Assembly: GCA_946800325.1 (NCBI GenBank)
Contig: OX326958.1
Span: forward strand, 64,894,366-64,958,365
Source: Luzula sylvatica
Lineage: Eukaryota > Streptophyta > Magnoliopsida > Poales > Juncaceae
Length of the DNA stretch: 64,000 nucleotides
Reading direction: 5' to 3'
Every line of letters starts with the position of its first letter. Position 1 is the stretch's first letter. A program made the translations under genes and the position numbers. The notes under the pieces were generated by a model. That model was not told the DNA's origin. It was given only the letters and a program-made list of their open reading frames with translations, and ran no database searches. Of this stretch, positions 44,000 to 53,908 are shown piece after piece.

Positions 44000-44350
44000 A
44001 TGTGGGCATGGCTTTCAATCGTGATAATTTTCTCCATTATCATCGCTGTACTTGCAATGACGGGTTTGGCACTCTGTCTACTGTGTTGTTGGCTTCAGTG
44101 GAACAAAACTAACCAGGACCATGCTTCGGCAGATGAAGAAACCAGCACTGAAGAGACTCCAATATTGAGAGAGCACCAGGATCAGGAGATTACGTGTCCG
44201 CAACAGACTCAGCTGGCGGCAGTTCCGAATCAACAACCACTTGTCGTGCGTTTTGCAGCCAACCTGTCCGTTTTCGTCGAGTCGACGGATGACTCGTCAG
44301 GGTATGGACTACAATCGAAGACGCCTTCACCGTCTTCAAAGATGCCTTAG
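44000..44350 (+). CDS. Small single-pass membrane protein, copy 1 (C-terminal frameshift)
   Basis: Starting at the ATG in AACAATGTGGG, which is also the start used by the copy at 47315, this encodes 116 residues. Residues about 4-34 form a hydrophobic span, with LALCLLCCWLQW at its end; the cysteines next to the membrane could be palmitoylated. Then comes a polar tail with STEETPIL, QDQEIT and FAANLSVF. After ESTDD the frame departs from copy 2: a 5-nt indel relative to 47590 shifts it, and the protein ends SSKMP. In the other frame the DNA still reads EDAFTVFKDALA and RRLFTRE with TAA at 44418, so the ancestral tail is preserved but out of frame. I do not recognise the family. Probable type I or III topology; function unknown. 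Confidence 0.6.
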   Translation: MWAWLSIVIIFSIIIAVLAMTGLALCLLCCWLQWNKTNQDHASADEETSTEETPILREHQDQEITCPQQTQLAAVPNQQPLVVRFAANLSVFVESTDDSSGYGLQSKTPSPSSKMP

Positions 44351-44611
44351 CAGTTAGCACTCATGAAGAAAGGATTCACGTCTTTGACTCTTTAAGACGT
44401 TTATTTACTAGGGAATAAGAACAATTTATAGTATTATATGTTTATGATGATGTGTGATGTGCGAAATTATAATGATTTTGATATTTGGATGATTTTCTGG
44501 ATATATGTGTAAGTTTTGAGATATTGAAAAGGATTGACGATAATATTGTTATGTTTTTCAATATAATTTTGTTATGTTTTTCAAATTAATAATAATATTG
44601 GATTGGATTAT

Positions 44612-44613
44612 TC

Positions 44614-44677
<64 letters not shown>

Positions 44678-44680
44678 TTA
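44612..44680. repeat. (AAT)n microsatellite
   Basis: About 23 AAT units in an AT-rich 3' flank. Confidence 0.95.
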
Positions 44681-44689
44681 GTATAATTT

Positions 44690-45440
44690 AATATAGTATT
44701 ATAATAATATAAAATAATTATATTATAATAATAAAGTAATTATATTCTAGTTGTTATATCCATATCATTAAAATAATCTTATATATTGTATTATCATAAT
44801 ATTGATTATTATTATATTATAATATTATAATATCCATATATTTAATATATTATTATATTAATATATAATACTTATATTATGATAATAAAATGATTATATG
44901 TATTTATTAAATCCATATTATTAATATAATATTATATATTATTACAATAATATAAAATTTTATATTATAATAATAAAATAATGATATTGTATTTATTATA
45001 TCCATATAATTAAAGTAATCTTATATATTATTGTAATAATATATAATTATTATATCCATATAATTAAAGTAATCTTATATATTATTGTAATAATATATAA
45101 TAATTATATTCTATAATTAATATAATATTAGAGTCTTATAATTAAAATTCCAATCCACTAATTTAAGCATCTTATAATAAAATAATAATAATGATTATAT
45201 TATATAGTATTATATCTATATCTATATAACTAATATAACAATATTATTATTATTATATTATAATATAATTATTATATATTAATACAAAATATATTATATT
45301 ATATTAATTATATGGTTAAATTATTATATATCTTATATAATAATATATAATGATTATAATATGGTTATTAAATTCACATAATATAAAATCATATCTATAT
45401 AATTAATATTATATATTATTATAATAATAATATTACATGA
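44690..45440. repeat. AT-rich degenerate tandem repeat
   Basis: Words such as TATATCCATATAATTAAAGT and AATCTTATATATTATTGTAA recur at 44750, 44995, 45055 and elsewhere with spacing near 60 bp or multiples. Almost pure A/T, no coding potential. Confidence 0.75.
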
Positions 45441-45499
45441 ATAAATAAAATTTTATTATTTTTTTGTCAATTTTAATGAAATATATTTCTATATTTTCA

Positions 45500-45665
45500 A
45501 TAACAAAATTCCAGAAGTTTAAAAACAACCAAATAAAAAATCATATTTTCCAGCATTTAATAATTTGGACATCCAGACAAACTATAGAATTACTAATTCC
45601 AGAACTTTTTACTCCTCCACCATTTAATCCAATTCCACTCTACTAATTCCGTTCGCCAAAGGCCC
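45500..45665. mobile_element. 3' end of a Harbinger-type element (same family as 25954-29022)
   Basis: TTTTTACTCCTCCAC and CCAATTCCACTCTACTAATT then CGCCAAAGGCCC match the right end of the 25954 element almost base for base over 160 bp. The left end is not identifiable in the AT-rich repeat upstream, so this is a partial copy. Confidence 0.75.
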
Positions 45666-45669
45666 ATAG

Positions 45670-46070
45670 AGAAAACTCAAGAATTTACAGAAAAATCTTT
45701 TTTACATATTTGAAAGTACCAACTTAAAAATTCAATCTCAAATTGAAAACGTAATAAAATGAGATGATTAAAAAGTTACATGAATCTAGATCTTATGGAC
45801 TTTGAATTTCTAAACTTGATTTGAACCAAACAGATTTTAAATCATCCAAAAACATTCTAGAAATGTGCCAAATAAATTAGAAATATGGAAAATAGTTAAT
45901 TTTATCAAAAATTCTTTTTGAACAGTTTATTTTTCTCAATTTTGAGAAATCATATCTTCCAAAATTGATATTAAAATGAGATGAGAAAAGTTTCTATTGA
46001 AAGATTGTTGTCAATACTACTCATAATTAATTTTGGATCAAATTAAAATAATCCAGAAATACTCTAACCA
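45670..46070. other. AT-rich intergenic sequence
   Basis: No feature supported. Confidence 0.4.
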
Positions 46071-46071
46071 A

Positions 46072-46375
46072 TTTTTTTTTTTGAATGACATCCGACAAGC
46101 GATTGATTTCGTTACTGATACCTACATTTTTTTTTTGATGTCAATGAGGATCGAACCCACAACCTCTCACAACATATGATTTTTGTGTGCTTCACACTCA
46201 ATCAATTAGGTTATGAACCCATTGCCAAATAAGATTTTTTTGTCTCACACCCAACCACCGGGCCATGAACCCATTGGCAAAAATTAATATCATTGTCTGT
46301 AGGAATTCGAACTCGTGACCTCTCATTAAGTAGATAATTGTTCTACCAATTAACCAATTATATAAAGATGGCCAG
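46072..46375 (-). mobile_element. tRNA-derived SINE-like cluster (two or three heads)
   Basis: On the minus strand GAGGTTGTGGGTTCGATCCT (46148-46167) and GAGGTCACGAGTTCGAATTC (46302-46321) look like RNA polymerase III B boxes. Each is preceded by an A-box-like TGGTTAATTGGTAGAAC or TAACCTAATTGATTGAGTG stretch, and a third head contains TGGCCCGGTGGTTGGGTG. A tails appear as T runs at 46127-46136 and 46072-46082. No complete cloverleaf is present, so these are SINE heads rather than tRNA genes. Confidence 0.6.
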
Positions 46376-46524
46376 ATGAAAACATGAACTTGACATATTA
46401 GATAAAAGGGTAACTTTGGAAATTCATATCAATAAAAATAAAAATCGAAATACAATTATATAAAAAAGAAATGAAAGAAGCTCACAAACTATTCAATACT
46501 TTGCAAATAATGCATATGTATTAT

Positions 46525-46598
46525 GAACCAAGAATAGAGTGGATTAACTCATGTAATCCTCTGTTCCACTCTATTCTATTCTGCTGCCGAACAGCACC
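46525..46598. mobile_element. Solo transposon end (reversed GGTGCTGTTCGGCAGC)
   Basis: The sequence finishes TGCTGCCGAACAGCACC; reversed, it begins GGTGCTGTTCGGCAGCAGAA, a PIF/Harbinger-like or hAT-like terminus. No partner end was found. Confidence 0.4.
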
Positions 46599-46624
46599 AT
46601 AGTGATTAAGGAGTAGAACAATAT

Positions 46625-46878
46625 GGGGAGTTCTATCATACACCCTTTTTGCTTATGATACATCCATTTTCAAGAATATTTTGAGTAATTATCCATTAAT
46701 TACTATTTAAGGTAATTTTTGAAATGTATTTATCAATAAATGATAGACTAAATAAGAAATTTGAATTGTTCATGAAAGTAAAAATATCCATACAAAATAA
46801 AATTTATAATACACTCTTCTAAATACCCTTCTAAATACCCAAAATATCCTTTTAAAACGGTGTATGATAGAACTCCCC
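46625..46878. mobile_element. Mutator-like MITE, 254 bp, 9-bp TSD
   Basis: GGGGAGTTCTATCATACACC starts the element and its exact reverse complement (GGTGTATGATAGAACTCCCC) ends it. GAACAATAT flanks it at 46616-46624 and 46879-46887. The AT-rich body carries no gene. Confidence 0.95.
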
Positions 46879-47314
46879 GAACAATATATATATGTAGAAT
46901 TGAGTTAGGATTATACTTATTGTATAATCTGGAGTAGTTTGTAAATTCAACTTCAAAATAGCACAAAAATAAGAGATTGCTTGTTGCGTTAGGTATCCTT
47001 AAAAAAAAAAGCCAACACTAATTTACATTATTGACAAACAAATTAAGTTTCTTAACCTAATCTACATTACTAACAATACTAATTTACACCTTTTCCAAAG
47101 AATGGAGCTCTCCATTACAGCACTAGGGGTTGAAAAACTGTGACCAGAATATGGAAACGGTAAAAGAGTAAAAATATACTCTTCCTCTTATACATTTTGG
47201 AACAAATCGCTAGTCTATCGTATCATTTTAGAATCGCCCCCTTCTTTTCATGTTCCTTCCGTACCATTTTTCTCTCTTTCTCTCACTTGCTTCTTCACGA
47301 TCAGAACAGTAACA

Positions 47315-47710
47315 ATGTGGAAACAGCATTTAATCGTGATCATTTTCTTCATCATTCTCTCTGTGCTGACAATGACCAGTTTGGCACTTTGTCTACTGTG
47401 TTGTTGGCTTCAGTGGAACAAGACTGACCAGAACCAGGCTTCGGCAGATGGAGAAATCAGCACCGAAGAGACGCCAATACCTAGAGCGCACCAGGATCAG
47501 GAGATTACGCGTCCGCAACCGACTCGGCCGGCGGCACTTCCAAATCGACAGGTACGTGTCATGCATTTTGTAACCGACTTGTCTATTTTCGCCGACGGAG
47601 GACTCGTCAAAGTTGGGACTACAATCACAGACGCCTTCATGGTTTTCAATGATGCATTTGCACTTATGAAGAAAGGATTCATGTCTTTAAGACGTTTATT
47701 TACTAGGTAA
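47315..47710 (+). CDS. Small single-pass membrane protein, copy 2 (full length)
   Basis: 131 residues from the ATG in AACAATGTGGA. The first 35 residues are a hydrophobic anchor (HLIVIIFFIILSVLTMTS then LALCLLCCWLQW) with juxtamembrane cysteines. A polar acidic stretch follows with STEETPIP and HQDQEITRPQ, then a basic, partly amphipathic C-terminus with TDAFMVFNDAFALMKKGF and SLRRLFTR. It is a paralog of the gene at 44000, about 3.3 kb upstream in the same orientation, and its full-length tail agrees with the out-of-frame tail of copy 1, so this is the ancestral form. No intron is visible. I recognise no family; a plant-specific small membrane protein is the safest description. Confidence 0.65.
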   Translation: MWKQHLIVIIFFIILSVLTMTSLALCLLCCWLQWNKTDQNQASADGEISTEETPIPRAHQDQEITRPQPTRPAALPNRQVRVMHFVTDLSIFADGGLVKVGTTITDAFMVFNDAFALMKKGFMSLRRLFTR

Positions 47711-47869
47711 TAAGTACAATTTATAGTATTATATGCTTATGATGATATGTAATGTGGGAAATTATAAAGATTTGATATTTGGATGATTTTCTGGATATAT
47801 GTGTAAGTTTTGGCATATTGAAAAAGATTTTGGATATATATGTAAAAGTGTATATATGAAAATATGTAA

Positions 47870-48170
47870 AATTTGCAGGGGTACAAATGATATTTACGAA
47901 TATGTCAGTGGTACAAATGATAATTTGCAGAGGTACAAATGATATTTTGCAGGGCTAAAAATGATATTTACAAATTATATGGGCATAAATGTTATTTTAC
48001 AGGGATTTTAATGATATTTACAAACCACAAGAGTATAAAAGATATTTTACAGGGATACAATTACAAATGATATTTTGCAGAGGTATAATTGTATAAATGA
48101 TATTTAGCAGGGGTATAAGTATAAGTGATATTTAAAAGACACAGGGGTATAAGTGCTATTTTACCAGTAA
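47870..48170. repeat. Tandem repeat of GGGGTACAAATGATATTT
   Basis: About ten units of roughly 25-35 bp built on GGTACAAATGATATTTTGCA. The wording is the complement of the repeat at 22325-22525. It follows the 3' flank of the second membrane-protein gene. Confidence 0.8.
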
Positions 48171-48174
48171 TATT

Positions 48175-48945
48175 ATTACTGTAATACGTTGAAAGATACT
48201 TCACTCTTTTAATCAAAAGATATTTGAGTATCTTAATCAAAGAATCAAAGAAATAAAATCAGTATACCCCCTTCATCAAAAAGCAAATCAGTATCACTGT
48301 TGTCGAAAAACAACCAGTAACAGGCTGAGGAAATTACGAAATTTAACAGTAAATATGCTGAATTAAACCAGTAATAGGCTGCAAACCAGTTATAAGTCAA
48401 ATTAAATCAGTAATACGCTGAATTGAACCAGTAAATACGAAAACTACGAAATTAGTAAGTTTAGGGTCTCAAATCTGCTGAGAAATAGCGAAGCTTCTCA
48501 GTTTATATAATCAAACAAATCATCGTGAGAACACATTGTGAGAAAATCGTACAAAAACGAAACAAATCAACTTAAAATAAGTCAAAAAATCAGGGGAAGT
48601 CGCATCCAGGAGAGAAAAAAATCTGAGGAAAATCGCGCTCTCAGAGAAAGAATGAAAAGAAATAAACCGCCCGACTTATAATAGTCCGGACGGTCCGGCT
48701 TTTTTTTATAAAACCGTCCGGTTCAAGCCGGTTTGGTCGGTTTCTATACATTTCCGTTCTCACACTTAAACCGACCCGTTTTTTTCATCGGATCCGGTTA
48801 TTTTCGGGTGAACCGGCCGGTCCGGTCAGGTTTTTAAAACGGTGAGAAAATGAAAGAAAGTTTACAGTGTGAAGAATTATGGAGTTTGTAGGGGTTCTTT
48901 TAGCAAGATCTGTAAAAAGCATAAAACTATGAATATGTATGTACA
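48175..48945. other. AT-rich spacer with a CCGGTCCGG block
   Basis: 48300-48430 has several CAGTAATA/AACCAGTAATAGGCTG repeats. 48675-48840 holds CCGGTCCGG/ACCGGCCGGTCCGGT-type words typical of a common plant low-complexity block. No gene supported. Confidence 0.5.
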
Positions 48946-49631
48946 ACTTGTTAGAATTTGGACTTCATATGATTGGAGATAATATGGGGATTTTATATTG
49001 GGGGATGGATATGATAACAATTAGAAGCTTCAATTAAATCTTCAATAAAATAGAAGAACACGGAGAGAGAGAGAGCCCAGCCCACAGGGGCAATTGAATT
49101 AATCTTTTTCTCATTTTCTATTACACACTAATCGCTACATATTTATAGTAATTTGATACATCTCCCCTAATTACATCTTTATCTAAGAGATACAATTATA
49201 ACTACATACATCCTTTTATTAATAGACACATTTTAAATTAATAGACATTCCCTTTAATAATATTCTAGACTCTTCTATTAATTATCATAATTATCCTCCA
49301 TATTAATTAAATATATTATTATTAATTAATATATTAAAGCGTTAATTTTAATACAACTCAACTGTTACCGGGTTAACGGGTCTGAAGAGATTTCGAAGAG
49401 AGATGAGGAAAATAACAAAAAGAATAGAGGTAATGCAGCACAATACCTTGGTTATGTGTTTGGAAGCAGAAATATGCCAGTGAACCAGGATTTTGTTTTC
49501 GTACCGGTGCTGGTACCGGTTTGAAATGAGTTGACCCAGTTAATAATCTTGAAAAGGTTGTTTTCATTAATAATTGTATTCACTAATTGAGCTATTCTTC
49601 CATACACCAACTATTTTTTTTTATTGATGTA

Positions 49632-50118
49632 ATATCAGCTATGTTACGCGGATACTTCAAAAATCAAGCCGTATCGTATCAGATGCCGTATCGGATACCG
49701 ATACTCGCCGGATACTAGTCGGATACGTATCGGATATTCCACGTGACGTATCCGAATATTTTATTTTAAAATAATAACAGATACTTCTCGGATACTTCTC
49801 GGATACTTGTCGGATACTTCTAACGTATATGTAAATATAATTGAAAAATAAAAATCAAAATTTGAAATCAAAATAAATAAGTAATACATATAAATAAATA
49901 TTAAATATAATAAACATTTACTTAATATGAAATTATTCTTTAAAAACAAAATTTTAACATATATTAAGTCAAATATATAATACATAAAAATATTAAATAT
50001 ATAAATTATAACTAATAAATTAATAAAATATTATATATAATAGACGTATCGCATTTTATGTTTTTTTGAAAAATGTCGTATCGCCGTATCCGTATCGTGT
50101 CGGATACGATATCTGAAA
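49632..50118 (+). repeat. GTATCGGATAC-type dispersed repeat, copy 1
   Basis: Both ends are dense in CGTATCGGATAC, GGATACTTCTC and CGTATCC words around an AT-rich core with AAATAAATAAGTAATACATA. An inverted homologue, colinear over the full length, is at 53098-53578. Termini and TSD unresolved. Confidence 0.8.
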
Positions 50119-50279
50119 GAAAATATGGCTTAAGAATTAATTTGGAAGAATTTATATAAATAGGCAAATCTGCAGTCATAATTGGGCCCGTTAAGAAACC
50201 TGGGCCCGTTCAGAAAACTAGAGTTTTAATCTAATTTTCGGGCTTGTTCAGAAAATAGGGTTTTAACTTAAATTTTGCC

Positions 50280-50760
50280 TATATATATATATTCTGATTT
50301 CATTTTCTCTCTCTCTTTTGACCGCTATTTTTCTGAACCCTAGAGTTTTGGAGCCGCCAAATTTTTCTCCCTTTCTTCCACAGAATACGAAGTGAGATCT
50401 GAGAGTTTGAGAAGAGAGATTTGAGCAAGTTCCTGAGATAGAATTGATCGTGACGGCGACTAGAACGACGTCGACGATTCCGATCGGTCGAAATCGAGGT
50501 GGACACGAGTAGAGGGATTGCACGAGCATTCCTTGGAGAAGGTTCGCGGATTTGGAGACGAAATCGACACGTACTAACTTGTACAAGGTAATTTTCTCCA
50601 ACTCTTCCTTTTTCGTTGGTTTTCGGGTGTGATCCAGGTAGAATTAGGTTACGCATGCGAAAATAATTTCGCTGCACACTTTGATAAACGTGTGCGTAAC
50701 CCTACAATATCCGTATCCGTATCCGTACAACATAGAATATCAGCCCTTAATTAACAAAAA
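50280..50760. other. Leader-like GC-richer segment with a TATA-like tract
   Basis: CCTATATATATATATTCTG precedes a segment resembling a plant 5' UTR (TGAACCCTAGAGTTTTGG) up to a GTAATT donor-like site at 50588. 50648-50697 contains an inverted repeat (AGGTTACGCATGCG and ACGTGTGCGTAACCCT), and CCGTATCCGTATCCGTA follows at 50709. No protein-coding exon could be assigned. Confidence 0.3.
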
Positions 50761-50886
50761 GAGTATTATTGTCACTTTAATGTTCTTTTCTCCTTCACCG
50801 AACATAATTTCTTCTTAACTAATCATGTCATTCTCTAAACAAAAAATCTAACAGACACCAGAAAGTAAAAGAAAATTATAGTTTTG

Positions 50887-51552
50887 TGTTGGAATATGGG
50901 AGATGCAAACCCAAGATAATTAATATACGGTCTCATGTTTTAATATTAATACATGTGTTTATAATTTTTTAAAGTTGTTGGTAGTTATGAATACTTGTCG
51001 AATATATTATATGAAAATAATATATAAAATTAAACACATATTAATATTATCAATATGGTTTTTTTTAGGGAGGAGGCGAAGCCAGCGTCGTTCTTTGTAT
51101 AAAAACTTAAAAAACAGTTATGTTACAACTCGGTATAGGCTCCAGTTACGAAGAGAGACGACTTAATTACACACTCAAAAGAGGGCACCACAACAAGGAA
51201 AATATTGGATATACCCTCGTCTTTCCTCTTACATTTCTGATGACGTAAATATGATTTAACACTTAAAAATTAACACTTTAATTTATTATTTTAACATTTT
51301 AATTGTATGCTCAATTATAAATTGAAATAATTAAATCATGTTTGTGCGTGCTAATTTTGAAAGTGTTAAATCATATCCACGTCATCAAAGACGTGAAAAA
51401 GAATATTAGGGAGTGTACAACACTACTCCCACAACAAAGGCCCGTATTAAGAAATTATCTGTTCTTATTCCTTCTCTTCTAAGAAATATAACATTATTAT
51501 CCAATTGTTCTTCTTCCTTCTCTTCTAAGAAACATAACATTATTATCCAACA
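50887..51552 (+). mobile_element. 5' LTR of a Ty1/copia element
   Basis: It starts TGTTGG and ends CCAACA, the mirrored LTR ends, and is followed three bases later by TGGTATCAGAGC (51556-51567), the plant tRNA-iMet primer-binding site. It is 666 bp and contains a MITE-like inverted repeat at about 51205-51425. No matching 3' LTR was found downstream. Confidence 0.9.
51205..51425. mobile_element. MITE-like inverted repeat inside the copia LTR
   Basis: TGATGACGTAAATATGATTT and AACACTT on the left are mirrored by AAGTGTTAAATCATATCC and ACGTCATCA on the right. Similarity of the flanks extends the inverted ends to about 55 bp. The TSD is unresolved. Confidence 0.7.
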
Positions 51553-51576
51553 AACTGGTATCAGAGCGAGAGTAAT

Positions 51577-52120
51577 ATGACGATGGCGAATTCGAATTTT
51601 CCGTTTCAATTTCCTTATCTTACGAAAGAAAATTATGAGAATTGGTTTATTCGTTTGAAAGTTTTGCTTGGTAGTCACAAATGTTGGGATATTGTTGATA
51701 ATGGCTACACCGAGCGAGAAAACGAGGTTGGATTAACCGCTGCCCAAAAGGATACGTTGCATGAGGGTCGAATAAAGGATCGATAAGCACTCTCATTCAT
51801 CAATGTTTGGATGAATCGATGTTCGAAAGAGTAGCTAATGCGACGAATACTAAGAAGCATAAGAGATCCTACAAAATTCCAAGGAACTAATAAAGTAAAG
51901 AAGGTGTGTCTTCAAATGTTAAGAGGTGAATTCGAATGAAAGAGTCCGAATTATTGCGGACTTCTTCTCAAGCTTGTTGGCTATAGTTAATAAATGAAGC
52001 GATATGGAGAAATTTTGGAGGATATTCGGGGCATACCGTAGTAGCAATTGAGGAGTCCAAAGACTCGGAAGCAATGACCATTGATGAGCTTTTTTCAAAT
52101 TTCAAATCTAGCTCTTTCGC
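51577..52120 (+). pseudogene. Copia gag remnant (DUF4219/UBN2-type)
   Basis: The first 69 codons (51577-51786) read FPFQFPYLTKENYENWFIRL then KVLLGSHKCWDIVDNGYTE, the N-terminus of copia gag polyproteins. TAA then interrupts. Beyond it the sequence continues in shifting frames as CLDESMFERVANAT, KVCLQMLRGEFE, MKRYGEILEDI and AIEESKDSEAMTIDELF, the UBN2 domain. Nothing of protease, integrase or reverse transcriptase follows, so the element is truncated as well as mutated. Confidence 0.85.
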
Positions 52121-52124
52121 CAGA

Positions 52125-53095
52125 ATCTCTGACGAAAAAGATTAAACTTTCGCCAGAGAGTCCGGCGAAAGTGTTTAACCATGGTTTTGTTCGTTAACAT
52201 GAAAAAAAATCAATTAAGTCACTTTCGTCAAGTCTTTTGGCGAAACAGGAAAAATAATTTTTTTATAATTATTTTCATTTTAAAATAGCAAAAAAAAAAA
52301 AAAAAAACCAGCTCGTGAAAGTGTAGGTATCATCACCTGTTTAGGAATTTTTCTGTAAAATTTTAGGGACCTATGCATAAATTTGTCATTAATTTTCTTG
52401 TATGTCCAAATTGAATTATGTTTATTTTGTTAGATTTGTTATTCTGCATGGAATGATTGTGTGATATTTGTCGGTTTTATCATGAATTTATAATTTATTA
52501 ATATTTTTATTAATTATGGTTTTATGTAAAAAATCAATATTACAATATTTTTTTTGTTATGTTTAAAAATCCAATTTGTTTTTATCTACATTCTTTAGTT
52601 GTTTTTGCATCTTTTCCATGTCTTGAAATTTGTCCGTTTAATTACCAAAAAAAAAAAAAAAAAAAAAAATCGATAATTATGTTAAATTGTTATGAAAAAT
52701 CTCTCTATTATGTCATATTTTGTAAATTATATTTAACTATTTTCTATATGTTTCTTAATCATCAAAAAGATACCATTCTTGATATTAATTGTCTCTAGTT
52801 TATCTATAATCTCATTTCCCTCAATTTCATTCATTTTTTTTAATTTGTTATGATTATTAGAAATCCATCTATCAATTGTTGAGAGTTTGATATATGAGCA
52901 TCTAAAAATTATAACAAAAAGGAAAATAAATACAATTGAATGAGAGATAAGATCATGAAGTGTTGCAAAAGAGATGTTGCAAAATTTGTTGAAATTTTAA
53001 AAATTCACCTATCAATATTGTATGTGTTTTGATCGGGTTTCGAGGTGTACACAAAAATAAGGAACTATATGATAACAGTAAATTCGAAGTGTTGT
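52125..53095. other. AT-rich sequence following the copia remnant
   Basis: 52130-52260 has CTTTCGCCAGA/TCTCTGACGAAA and TCCGGCGAAAG words forming a short inverted repeat. The rest is AT-rich with poly(A) tracts (52289-52306, 52647-52668). No gene supported. Confidence 0.45.
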
Positions 53096-53097
53096 AT

Positions 53098-53578
53098 TGC
53101 ACGGATACATATACGAGTATCGTATCCGACTCGATATAGATACGACGATAGACAGTTTTCAAAAATACACAGGATACGATATGACCATTATATATAATAT
53201 TTTATTATTTTGTTAATTATAATTTATATATTTAATATTTTATATAATATATATTTGACATAAAATATTCTAAAAGTTTGTTTTAACAAAAATAACTTCT
53301 TATTAAGTAAATGTTTATTTTATTTAGTTATTTATTTATATGTATTACTTATTTTTTTAGATTCAAATTTTTATTTTTATTTTTTTAAGTATATTTTTGT
53401 ATACGTTAAAAGTATCCGATTAGTATTCATAGGTATCCGAGAAATATCCGTTATTATTTTGAAATGAAATATTTGAATACGTCATGTGAAATATTCGACG
53501 AGTATCCAACGAATATCGGTATCTGATATGATATCCTATACGATACAACATGATTTTTTAAATATTCACGCAACATAA
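53098..53578 (-). repeat. GTATCGGATAC-type dispersed repeat, copy 2 (inverted)
   Basis: The reverse complement of this segment aligns with 49632-50118 from end to end, with many substitutions. The pair brackets the copia remnant in inverted orientation. Confidence 0.8.
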
Positions 53579-53846
53579 TTTTGTACTCGTTAAACCAAGA
53601 CGGTGTTAAGTGAGAATATGCGTGCTTGGTTTTAACACTTAAGAAACAAGACAATATAGTATTATTATATTTGGGGTGGACAAGACATTTGCTTTGACAC
53701 CGAGTCTACAGTCTACACATCAATCAAGATGGAAAAACTAGAGGATACATAATATTTTCGCAAATTGTGTTTCAGAATGGATTATGATTCTCTGATCACG
53801 TCGTCAAATTGTGTTTAGCATATTTTCCCGCTCTTTTCTAAGACAC

Positions 53847-53875
53847 CTCTCTCTCGCTCTCTCTCTCTCTCTCAC
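53847..53875 (+). repeat. CT-rich leader of the KNL2-like gene
   Basis: CTCTCTCTCGCTCTCTCTC directly upstream of the KNL2-like start codon, a common plant 5' UTR feature. Confidence 0.7.
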
Positions 53876-53908
53876 GCGCGAGTTATAATAACCCACACAT
53901 CGCTTGTA

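Noticed and set aside
46127..46325. Possible tRNA genes
   Set aside because: B boxes and A-box-like stretches are present, but no acceptor stem or complete cloverleaf can be paired; SINE heads fit better.
48948..49362. Possible solo LTR starting TGTTAGAATTTGG
   Set aside because: The leader-like interior and a nearby CAACT on both sides are suggestive, but the 3' end does not finish in CA and no clean TSD could be fixed. A similar vague candidate at about 13683-14010 has the same problem.
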